Positions 7,847-14,288 of a stretch of DNA of 19,061 bases are shown one piece after another. Within the stretch, counting starts at the first letter, position 1. Every line of letters begins with the position of its first letter. Source of the DNA: Candidatus Omnitrophota bacterium (lineage in GTDB: Bacteria > Omnitrophota > Gorgyraeia > 2-01-FULL-45-10); NCBI GenBank assembly GCA_028716065.1, contig JAQUQN010000005.1:1-19061 (forward strand). The letters run 5' to 3'. Under the pieces are notes generated by a model. That model saw only the letters and a list, made by a program, of their open reading frames with translations, searched no databases and was not told the origin of the DNA. The translations under genes and the position numbers were made by a program.

Positions 7847-8353
7847 ATGAAGAGAATAGTTTTGGCGGTGACTGCTATCTTCACGCTGACATCTTTGATG
7901 GTGGCGTTACCGGGGATCAGCCAGGCCAAAGAATATAAGATGGCCTATGTGGACCTTGCGAAAGTGTTTGATGAGTATAAAAAGACCAAGGAGGCTGAAA
8001 AGTCCCTGGCCGATAAAGGTAAGGTCAAGGAAGAAGAGAGGAAGAAGCTGGTAGACGAAGTAAGGAAGATGAAAGACGAGCAGGCATTCCTGTCCGAGAA
8101 GGCCAAGGCAGAGAAACAGACAGCGATCGACGACAGGATAACCAAGCTCCAGGATTTCGACAGGAAGACCAGGGAAGAGCTGATGAAGGAGAGGAACGAC
8201 ATGCTCGGCGGTATCCTTAAGGATATAGAAAAAGTGGTATCCGACTACTCCAAAGAGAATGGCTATGACATGGTTTTGAATTCGCGGATGCTCTTGTATG
8301 GTAAAGAAGACCTGGATGTGACCAACGACGTATTGAAGAAGCTTAATAAATAA
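7847..8353 (+). CDS. skp: OmpH/Skp-family periplasmic chaperone
   Basis: Holds unfolded outer-membrane proteins in the periplasm on their way to BamA. A signal peptide (about 1-27) ends at SQA before KEYKMAYVDLAKVFDEY, the usual start of mature OmpH proteins. Residues 40-135 are almost continuous charged coiled coil (KTKEAEKSLADKGKVKEEE onward), the tentacle helices. The C-terminal strand segment is YDMVLNSRMLLYGKEDLDVT. At 168 residues it is normal for the family. The location directly after bamA is conserved in diderms. The ATG has an AAAGGAGA sequence upstream. In many genomes lpxD comes next; here a hairpin-containing spacer and lpxC follow. Confidence 0.93.
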   Translation: MKRIVLAVTAIFTLTSLMVALPGISQAKEYKMAYVDLAKVFDEYKKTKEAEKSLADKGKVKEEERKKLVDEVRKMKDEQAFLSEKAKAEKQTAIDDRITKLQDFDRKTREELMKERNDMLGGILKDIEKVVSDYSKENGYDMVLNSRMLLYGKEDLDVTNDVLKKLNK

Positions 8354-8366
8354 TCTTGGTGCAAAA

Positions 8367-8418
8367 AATAGGGGCAGGGGGCATGGGTATGATCAACCCT
8401 TGCTTACTTGCCCCTTTT
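8367..8418 (+). promoter_or_regulatory. Two-tier hairpin in the skp-lpxC spacer (attenuator or terminator-like)
   Basis: The outer stem AGGGGCA (8370-8376) pairs perfectly with TGCCCCT (8409-8415), and A8367-A8368 can extend it to T8417-T8418 past one mismatch. The inner stem GCATGGGT (8381-8388) pairs with ACCCTTGC (8396-8403) with a single T-T mismatch and a 7-base loop. Four Ts follow the outer stem. It ends about 8 bases before the lpxC ATG, which has only a weak Shine-Dalgarno sequence. It could terminate transcription after skp, limit lpxC translation, or be a dispersed repeat; the sequence alone does not decide. Confidence 0.55.
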
Positions 8419-8426
8419 GATTGGAC

Positions 8427-9260
8427 ATGATAAAACAGAGAACAATAAAAAAAGAAGTAGCCGTGGAGGGCATAGGCCTTCAGACCGGAAAAAAGGTAAA
8501 ACTTACCCTTAAAGGGTCTCCTGCTGATAGCGGGATAAATTTTATAAGGGTAGACCTTCCAAACAAGCCGCTTCTGAGCGTTGGGTCGCTGAAGCTGGAT
8601 GCCGGTTCCCTGAAAGAGCGGCGCACGACTCTCGGAACAGGACCGCTTCAGATACAGACCACCGAGCACCTCCTTGCGGCATTTTCAGGGTTGGGAATAG
8701 ACAATATCATAGCAGAGCTCGACGGGGAAGAATTGCCGGGGTTGGACGGAAGCGCTAAAGATTATGTCTCTCTCTTGAAGAAGGCCGGCATTGTGGAGCA
8801 GGACGCGCCCAAAAATATCTTGAAGGTGGATAGAGCCGTATGGCACGAAGACGAAAAGGGATTCATAGCCGTCTTTCCGGATGACAGGTTCCGGATATCA
8901 TATACGCTCGCGTACGATGGCTCAGCGATAGGGGTCCAGTTTTTTGATATGGTCGTCGAAGAAGATAGTTTTGAGCGCGAGATCGCTCCGGCCAGGACGT
9001 TCTGCCGTAAGACCGAGGCGCTCGTGCTTTTGGCGTCCGGACTTGGCAAGGGAGCTAATTATAAAAACACGCTTGTCATGGGAAGGAAAGGCCCCTTAAA
9101 GAACAGATTGCGGTTTACCAATGAGCCAGTGAGGCACAAGGTGCTCGACCTGATGGGAGATCTGTATATTTTGGGAAAGCGGATGCACGGCCATGTCGTA
9201 GCCATGAAGAGCGGACATAAGCTGAACATGGAGCTGGTCAGGAAACTAAAGGAGATATAG
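8427..9260 (+). CDS. lpxC: UDP-3-O-acyl-N-acetylglucosamine deacetylase LpxC
   Basis: Zinc enzyme for the committed step of lipid A synthesis. Residues, numbered from ATG 8427, correspond closely to E. coli: Glu80-His81 in TTEH, and His237 and Asp241 in VRHKVLDLMGD complete the zinc site with His81; His264 in KSGHKLN matches the catalytic His265. IAPARTFC and LPGLDGS are also present. The His of the N-terminal GxGLHTG motif is Gln19 here. A TTG two codons upstream (8421) would add Met-Asp but has no ribosome-binding sequence, and the family normally starts a few residues before QRTIKK, so the ATG is chosen. It ends 2 bases before fabZ. The 277 residues are slightly short for the family (about 300). 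Confidence 0.96.
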   Translation: MIKQRTIKKEVAVEGIGLQTGKKVKLTLKGSPADSGINFIRVDLPNKPLLSVGSLKLDAGSLKERRTTLGTGPLQIQTTEHLLAAFSGLGIDNIIAELDGEELPGLDGSAKDYVSLLKKAGIVEQDAPKNILKVDRAVWHEDEKGFIAVFPDDRFRISYTLAYDGSAIGVQFFDMVVEEDSFEREIAPARTFCRKTEALVLLASGLGKGANYKNTLVMGRKGPLKNRLRFTNEPVRHKVLDLMGDLYILGKRMHGHVVAMKSGHKLNMELVRKLKEI

Positions 9261-9262
9261 AG

Positions 9263-9736
9263 ATGGGAAAAGAGACGCAAGACATACTGGGGAAGCCATT
9301 GGATATTAACATGATACAGAAGATACTGCCTCACAGGTATCCTTTCTTGCTGGTAGACAAGATAGTGAATATCGACGAGAAGAGAGCCACTGGCATAAAG
9401 AACGTCACCATAAATGAGCCGTTCTTTCAGGGCCATTTTCCGAACCATCCGGTCATGCCGGGCGTCCTGATAATAGAAGCGATGGCGCAGGTGGGAGGCG
9501 TAGCCGCCTTGAACGTCAAGGATAATCTGGGTAAACTTGCCTACTTCCTCACGATAAATAAGGCAAAATTCCGTAAACCAGTCGTCCCGGGCGACCAGCT
9601 GGTCATAGACGTGGATATAGTGAAGACTAAATTGAGTTGCTGGCAGGTGCACGCGGAAGCCAAGGTAGACGGAGAGGTCGTTACCGAAGCGGACCTCATG
9701 TTCGCTTTTATAACGCCGCCGGAGGCGAAAGAATAA
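9263..9736 (+). CDS. fabZ: 3-hydroxyacyl-ACP dehydratase FabZ
   Basis: Dehydrates 3-hydroxyacyl-ACP in fatty acid elongation and so competes with lipid A acyltransferases for the same substrate. The hot-dog fold is recognisable: KILPHRYPFLLVDKI (20-34), GHFPNHPVMPGVLIIEAMAQ (57-76) with catalytic His58 and Glu72, and KAKFRKPVVPGDQL. The 157 residues are normal. A clear AAAGGAGA sequence overlaps the lpxC end and the gap is 2 bases, so the two are co-transcribed and may be coupled; in some bacteria LpxC and FabZ are fused. The next gene, lpxI, starts 1 base after the stop, so no lpxA lies between them. Confidence 0.96.
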   Translation: MGKETQDILGKPLDINMIQKILPHRYPFLLVDKIVNIDEKRATGIKNVTINEPFFQGHFPNHPVMPGVLIIEAMAQVGGVAALNVKDNLGKLAYFLTINKAKFRKPVVPGDQLVIDVDIVKTKLSCWQVHAEAKVDGEVVTEADLMFAFITPPEAKE

Positions 9737-9737
9737 G

Positions 9738-10544
9738 ATGGAACGGATAGGGCTCATAGCCGGATACGGCGAATTACCGATGATTTTCTCGAAGAAGGCC
9801 AGAGCCAACGGCGATGTTGTAATCGCCTTCGCCCTCAAAGGTGTTACACGGGAAGACCTGGCCAAGCACGTGGATAAGATACACTGGCTGGAGTGGGGGG
9901 ATCTGAAGAAAGGTCTCCTCTTGTTAGTGACCGAGAGGATAAAGAAAATAATAATGCTGGGTAAGATCGAGAAGAGCCTTGTCCTGAAAGGTGACAAGAA
10001 GCTGGACGACGTCTCAAAAAAAATATTCGAAAATATCGGAAGGGACAAAAAGGATTACTCTATCTTTAATGAAGCCGCGAAGGTGTTTAACTCTTTGGGC
10101 GTAAAGATCCTGGATTCTACCACGTATCTGAAGGAGCTCATTCCCCAAAAAGGCACTCTTACCAAAAAGGGCTTGAGCGATGATGAACAAAGGGACGTGG
10201 ATTACGGGAAAGAGGTGACCAAAGAGCTATCCCGCCTTGATATAGGGCAGACCGTTGCGGTGAAAAATAGGACGGTAATAGCCGTGGAGGGGATAGAGGG
10301 TACGGATGAGACGATAAAGAGGGCCGGCCTTCTTACCGGAGGAGACTTTGTCGTTGTCAAGGTCTCAAGACCCGATCAGGATATGCGGTTTGACGTCCCG
10401 GTCGTGGGTACCGATACGGTAAAGGCCCTCATAGAGGCCAAAGGGCAGGTCCTCGCGCTCGAGGCGGGCAGGATGCTTCTCGTCGACAAGGCCGAAGCGG
10501 TAAAACTCGCCGACGATAATGGCATTTCACTCGTAGTGGTATAA
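9738..10544 (+). CDS. lpxI: UDP-2,3-diacylglucosamine pyrophosphatase LpxI (DUF1009 family)
   Basis: Hydrolyses UDP-2,3-diacylglucosamine to lipid X and UMP, the fourth lipid A step; it replaces the unrelated LpxH in many diderms. Family features: IGLIAGYGELP (4-14) at the N-terminus; the C-terminal domain with VEGIEGTDETIKRAG (183-197), VKVSRPDQDMRFDVPVVG (207-224) containing the conserved acidic residues, and LALEAGRMLLVDK (238-250). The 268 residues are typical. The ATG lies 1 base after the fabZ stop. It is the last gene of the plus-strand block. Its stop is only 8 bases from the stop of the convergent glnA, with no terminator between. Confidence 0.93.
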   Translation: MERIGLIAGYGELPMIFSKKARANGDVVIAFALKGVTREDLAKHVDKIHWLEWGDLKKGLLLLVTERIKKIIMLGKIEKSLVLKGDKKLDDVSKKIFENIGRDKKDYSIFNEAAKVFNSLGVKILDSTTYLKELIPQKGTLTKKGLSDDEQRDVDYGKEVTKELSRLDIGQTVAVKNRTVIAVEGIEGTDETIKRAGLLTGGDFVVVKVSRPDQDMRFDVPVVGTDTVKALIEAKGQVLALEAGRMLLVDKAEAVKLADDNGISLVVV

Positions 10545-10552
10545 TCCCCGAT

Positions 10553-12082
10553 TTAAAGAATAGGCAGATACTTTTTTATTTCATGAGCTGTGATCTGGAT
10601 CCTGTATTCTTCCCATTCCTTCTTCTTATTTATCAGAAACCTAGTGAATATATGCTCGCCCAGGGCCTCTTTTACCAGCCGGCTTTTCTCTGTTTCAGAG
10701 ATCGCCTCGAATAAGTTTCCCGGAAGCGATACAAGGCCTCGGGTCTCTCTCTCGGACATCTCCATCTTATAGATATTTGGCTCGACCGGCTCGGGTGCTT
10801 TATACTTTTTCTCTATGCCTTCAAGACCTGCCGACAGCATCGCAGTAAAGGCGAGGTATGGGTTACAGGCCGGGTCCGGACAACGGAGTTCCGCCCGTGT
10901 CGCCTTCTCGTTCCCGGGCCTGTACAAAGGTACTCTTATCAGGGCGGTCCTGTTCCTCTGCGCCCATGAAGCGTAGACCGGCGCCTCGTAACCGGCTACC
11001 AGCCTTTTATAAGAGTTTACCCATTGGGCCGTCAGTGAGCTTATCTCGCGGGAGTGGCGCAGCTGCCCGGCGATGAACTGTTTTGCTATTGTCGACAGAT
11101 GGTGTTTGTCATTCTTATCGTAGAAGGCGTTGGACTTGCCTCTGAATAGTGACTGGTGAACGTGCATGCCGCTTCCATTCACGCCGAATAACGGTTTCGG
11201 CATGAAGGTAGCGTAGACGCCGTTGGCCTTTGCAACTTCTTTTATACAATACCTGCTCGTGATGATATTATCCGCCGTCGTGAGGGCCTCGTTATACTTT
11301 AAGTCTATCTCGTGCTGCGAAGGCGCTACCTCATGGTGGCTTGCCTCCATCGCTATGCCCATCTCCTCCAGAAGGTCGATCGTCTTGTTCCTGAGGACAT
11401 CGGCAATGTCGCTGGGTATCAGCTCAAAATATGTCCCCTCGTCTAGAATATCGGTGGATTTGTCGGACTTGAAATAGAAATATTCCAGCTCCGGGCCGAC
11501 ATAATAGGTAAGGCCCAGTTTTTTAGCCTTTTCCAGCGCCCTTTTCAATGCATACCGGCTGTCACCGGCATATGGAGTCCTGTCCGGGTTCAGTATGTCG
11601 CAGAATAACCTGGCTACGGGCTTGTCCTCGGCTTGTTCCCACGGCAGTATCTGGAACGTCGCCGGATCGGGCATGGCGATTATATCCGATTCCTGGGCCT
11701 CGGCGAATCCCGTGACCGAAGAACCGTCGAAACCCTTTCCGTGGTCCAGCGCCTCCTCGAGCTCGCGCTGAGTTATGGAGACACATTTCAGTATACCCAG
11801 TATGTCTACAAACCAGAGCTGTATGGTATTGATATTGCCGTCGGAAACTATCTTCAATATCTTGTTCCTGTCGGCCTTTCTGCCCGTGGCCTTCGCGGGC
11901 GCAGCGTCTTTTTTAGATTTATCTTTCATTTTTATATTTACCAGTTCCTTTCTGTCGATAATATACTGGTGCCCTACGCGGCCGGCGTTTATCACGCCTT
12001 TCCGTATCCTGTCGATGACGGCCTGTCTCGATATACCGAGCACCTTGGCCAGTTCCGTGGGGGTTACGTAATCTTTAGCCAT
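10553..12082 (-). CDS. glnA: Type I glutamine synthetase with a fused N-terminal helix-turn-helix domain
   Basis: ATP-dependent synthesis of glutamine from glutamate and ammonia. Residues 5-50 form an excisionase/MerR-like winged HTH (HTH_17 type): YVTPTELAKVLGISRQAV is the HTH proper, and VGHQYIIDRKEL is the wing and following strand. A Lys/Ala-rich linker (51-72) leads to a full GS: beta-grasp domain (about 74-160, GFDGSSVTGF), then PELEYF, HHEVAPSQHEIDL (249-261), NGSGMHVHQSL (302-312), VAGYEAPVYASWAQRNRTA and ELRCPDPACNPYL. Catalytic residues look intact. The start is supported by AAAGGA 8 bases upstream and a promoter further up; no ribosome-binding sequence is seen near residue 72, so the HTH belongs to the protein. 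The total of 509 residues equals a normal GS (about 440) plus the HTH. At the position of the B. subtilis feedback residue Arg62 I read Glu128. Confidence 0.95.
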   Translation of the reverse strand: MAKDYVTPTELAKVLGISRQAVIDRIRKGVINAGRVGHQYIIDRKELVNIKMKDKSKKDAAPAKATGRKADRNKILKIVSDGNINTIQLWFVDILGILKCVSITQRELEEALDHGKGFDGSSVTGFAEAQESDIIAMPDPATFQILPWEQAEDKPVARLFCDILNPDRTPYAGDSRYALKRALEKAKKLGLTYYVGPELEYFYFKSDKSTDILDEGTYFELIPSDIADVLRNKTIDLLEEMGIAMEASHHEVAPSQHEIDLKYNEALTTADNIITSRYCIKEVAKANGVYATFMPKPLFGVNGSGMHVHQSLFRGKSNAFYDKNDKHHLSTIAKQFIAGQLRHSREISSLTAQWVNSYKRLVAGYEAPVYASWAQRNRTALIRVPLYRPGNEKATRAELRCPDPACNPYLAFTAMLSAGLEGIEKKYKAPEPVEPNIYKMEMSERETRGLVSLPGNLFEAISETEKSRLVKEALGEHIFTRFLINKKKEWEEYRIQITAHEIKKYLPIL

Positions 12083-12121
12083 TTTGATTATCCTTTCCCG
12101 TCTCAGTATAGACGCCTGTCA

Positions 12122-12150
12122 AGTTTACCACACAACTTTACAATTGTCAA
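12122..12150 (-). promoter_or_regulatory. glnA promoter
   Basis: On the minus strand a consensus -35 TTGACA (12150-12145) is separated by 17 bases from TAAACT (12127-12122), which matches the -10 consensus at 4 of 6 positions. The predicted transcript starts near 12115, about 30 bases before the glnA ATG, with AAAGGA in the leader. A second TTGACA (12122-12117) and a TATACT (12110-12105) are present but wrongly spaced. Confidence 0.65.
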
Positions 12151-12159
12151 GTGTAAAGT
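12135..12159. promoter_or_regulatory. Inverted repeat over the glnA -35 box (candidate operator)
   Basis: ACTTTACA (12135-12142) and TGTAAAGT (12152-12159) are a perfect 8-base inverted repeat around a 9-base centre that contains most of the -35 hexamer. A protein dimer bound here would block RNA polymerase. The obvious candidate is the HTH domain of the GS encoded downstream. The half-sites resemble those of GlnR/TnrA (TGTNA) but face the other way. No U-tract follows, so it is not a terminator. Confidence 0.6.
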
Positions 12160-12169
12160 GGGAGAAAAT

Positions 12170-13306
12170 TTACCGCAGGAGGGAAAGGATAGCTGCCGCG
12201 GCCCTGGCGCTCGCTCCGCGTGAACCCAGGGAAGCCGCGACATCTTTCAGGGATTTTCGCATGGAATTTTGTTTGTCTGGACCAGATAATATAGTCAGAG
12301 CCGTCTGAGCGATCAATCTGGGTTTGGCGTTATATTGCAGCAATTCCGGTATTATGCCTCTACCGGCTATTATGTTCACCAGGCCCAAAAATTTTATCCT
12401 GGCGACCACTTTATAAATAATGTAAGAAAAAAAGTTCGCTTTATATATTATTATGAAAGGCGTGCCTATTATGGCCGTTTCCAGCGTGGCTGTGCCGGAA
12501 GCCACTATCGCGAAGTCCGAAGCGGCCAGGATATTATGGGTATCCCCGTCGGCGATCCTGATGTCAAGACGCGAATTATCCATGATATTTTTGTAAATCT
12601 CCATCGGCAGATCAGGGTGCTTTGCCACGATGAACTGCGTCCTCTCCAGCGCCCATTTTATTATTTTACATGAAGAGACCATTATGCCCAGAAGGCCGGC
12701 TACCTCCAGCCTGCGTGATCCCGGAAGGAGCGCTATCGTAATTTTATCTTCGGCCAAACCGTATTTTTTCAGCGTCTCTTTTTTTGGCAGAGTGACTTTT
12801 ACGGAATCCAACAGCGGGTGACCAACGAATACGCTGTCCACGCCGTGTCTTTTATATAAGGCGTCCTCGAATTTGAAGAATACGACCATCTTACTGACGC
12901 ATTCCTTGATCGTCTTTATCCGGCTCATGCCCCATGCCCAGATCTGCGGGCTGATATAATACGCGATCCGAATATTCCGCTTTTTCAGTTCCCTGGCAAG
13001 CTTCAGGTTGAAGCCTGGATAATCGACGAGGATGGCCAGGTCCGGTTTTGTGGAATCTATGCGGTCTAAGACTGTCCGATAGGCCTTATTCACGGTGGAT
13101 ATGTTCTTTACGACCTCAACTGCCCCCACCAGCGCCAGCGCCGAAATATCGAAGATCACATCAACACCTGCGTCTTTGGATAGGGTCCCGCCAAGGCCGA
13201 AAAATTCAAGGTCCGGATCGAGCCCTTTAAGTTCTTTTACCAGATTGGCGGCGTGGAGGTCTCCCGACGGCTCTCCCGATACTATGAGGATCTTTTTGGG
13301 GCTCAT
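12170..13306 (-). CDS. lpxB: Lipid-A-disaccharide synthase LpxB
   Basis: GT19 glycosyltransferase joining lipid X and UDP-2,3-diacylglucosamine to the lipid A disaccharide at the inner membrane. The 378 residues contain all family signatures: ILIVSGEPSGDLHAA (6-20), LVDYPGFNL (93-101), YYISPQIWAWG (116-126), VGHPLLD (161-167), LPGSRRLEV (194-202) and VASGTATLE (268-276). The ATG overlaps the TGA of the upstream oxidoreductase gene (ATGA), so it is probably translated by reinitiation. The sequence before it (ACCTCC) is the opposite of a Shine-Dalgarno. It is separated from the other lipid A genes by glnA and lies on the other strand. glnA follows 87 bases downstream with its own promoter. Confidence 0.96.
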   Translation of the reverse strand: MSPKKILIVSGEPSGDLHAANLVKELKGLDPDLEFFGLGGTLSKDAGVDVIFDISALALVGAVEVVKNISTVNKAYRTVLDRIDSTKPDLAILVDYPGFNLKLARELKKRNIRIAYYISPQIWAWGMSRIKTIKECVSKMVVFFKFEDALYKRHGVDSVFVGHPLLDSVKVTLPKKETLKKYGLAEDKITIALLPGSRRLEVAGLLGIMVSSCKIIKWALERTQFIVAKHPDLPMEIYKNIMDNSRLDIRIADGDTHNILAASDFAIVASGTATLETAIIGTPFIIIYKANFFSYIIYKVVARIKFLGLVNIIAGRGIIPELLQYNAKPRLIAQTALTILSGPDKQNSMRKSLKDVAASLGSRGASARAAAAILSLLR

Positions 13307-14229
13307 CTATTTTTGGAGGTTTTTATCTTGTTCACTATCTCGAGAGCTACCTGCAGCGCCCGTCTTCCTTCGACGCCCGAGACGACGGGTTTCCTGCCCG
13401 TTCTGACACACTCTATGAAGGATTTCAATTCTTTTTTTAAAGGTTCTTTCTTCTTTATCTTGATCTTTTCCTTGGTTATCTTTTCATTCTTTTTTCTGAA
13501 TATGGCGGTCTCCTGTGTCAGGTAGTCGAGCGATATGTAAGACTCTTCCTGAAATATGCGTATTTTTCTGACGACGTCCTTGGTGACGCGGCTGGCGGTG
13601 ATATCGGCTATGGTCTGGTCCTCGAATATCAGTCGTACGTTGGCGACATCCTCATGGTCGGATATCGTGCTCAGGCCCACAGCCTCGATGTGTACCACGT
13701 CCTTTTTGACCAGGCCTAGAACTATGTCTATATCGTGTATCATGAGGTCCAGCACGACGCCAACATCCTTGACCCTGGTGTGAAATGGGCCGAGCCGCTG
13801 GCATTCCACGAATTTGGGTTTCTTCAGGTAGGGTTCTATGGCGAGTATAGCGGAGTTGAAGCGCTCTATGTGGCCGACCTGAAAGATAAGGTCCTTCTTC
13901 TGGGCTATCTCTATCAGTTCGTCCGCCTCGGAAAGCGTCTTGGTTATCGGTTTTTCGACAAGGACGTGTATGTTGTGGTTCAGGAAATCCTTGGCGACAT
14001 TGTAGTGGAGGCTCGTAGGGACCACTATGCTGGCCGCGTCAACCTTACCGAAGAGTTCTTCATAGTCGACATAGCTGTTCGTTCGGAAGCGTTTACCTAT
14101 TTCGAGGGCCCTCTCGATATTGCAGTCGCAGACGCCGACCAGTTTTACGTTGTCAAGTTTTGAATATACCTTGGCGTGGACCGATCCGAGATGGCCTACC
14201 CCTACAACACCTACCCGTATTTTCTCCAT
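13303..14229 (-). CDS. Gfo/Idh/MocA-family NAD(P)-dependent oxidoreductase, possibly GnnA-like
   Basis: The N-terminal Rossmann fold begins at residue 4 with VGVVGVGHLGSVHA (G10, G12, G15). VVPTSLHYNVA, VLVEKPITKT (89-98, the EKP motif) and VGHIERFN follow. The C-terminal domain holds DLMIHDIDIVL (161-171) with the HD pair typical of sugar-active members. The 308 residues are a little short for the family. The stop overlaps the lpxB start, so its product probably acts on the lipid A precursor. One established precedent is GnnA, which oxidises UDP-GlcNAc at C3 before transamination by GnnB to give a 2,3-diamino sugar. No aminotransferase is in the window, so the substrate is unproven. A strong promoter lies so close to the ATG that the mRNA is probably leaderless. 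Confidence 0.85.
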   Translation of the reverse strand: MEKIRVGVVGVGHLGSVHAKVYSKLDNVKLVGVCDCNIERALEIGKRFRTNSYVDYEELFGKVDAASIVVPTSLHYNVAKDFLNHNIHVLVEKPITKTLSEADELIEIAQKKDLIFQVGHIERFNSAILAIEPYLKKPKFVECQRLGPFHTRVKDVGVVLDLMIHDIDIVLGLVKKDVVHIEAVGLSTISDHEDVANVRLIFEDQTIADITASRVTKDVVRKIRIFQEESYISLDYLTQETAIFRKKNEKITKEKIKIKKKEPLKKELKSFIECVRTGRKPVVSGVEGRRALQVALEIVNKIKTSKNR

Positions 14230-14237
14230 AAAGGCGG

Positions 14238-14266
14238 ATTATAGCACTTATTAAAACCGATATCAA
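14238..14266 (-). promoter_or_regulatory. Strong promoter of the oxidoreductase-lpxB transcript
   Basis: On the minus strand TTGATA (14266-14261) and a perfect TATAAT (14243-14238) are separated by 17 bases. Only 8 bases lie between the -10 hexamer and the ATG at 14229, so transcription would begin at or within about 2 bases of the start codon. Confidence 0.75.
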
Positions 14267-14288
14267 GATTTTTGTCTTTGAAAAAGCG

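Noticed and set aside
8421..8426. TTG as the lpxC start
   Set aside because: It would add only two residues, has no ribosome-binding sequence, and the ATG at 8427 fits the family N-terminus.
9059..10048. Long 329-codon open frame on the minus strand
   Set aside because: It lies opposite lpxC, fabZ and lpxI, which are clear genes with conserved motifs. Its translation shows no domain pattern and is a by-product of their codon use.
12135..12159. A TnrA/GlnR box or a terminator at the glnA inverted repeat
   Set aside because: TnrA sites read TGTNA-N7-TNACA; here the half-sites face the other way with a 9-base centre. No T-run follows on either strand, so it is not an intrinsic terminator.
11633..12223. 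196-codon open frame on the plus strand opposite glnA
   Set aside because: It is antisense to the GS-HTH gene and the lpxB end, has no recognisable motif and no ribosome-binding sequence.
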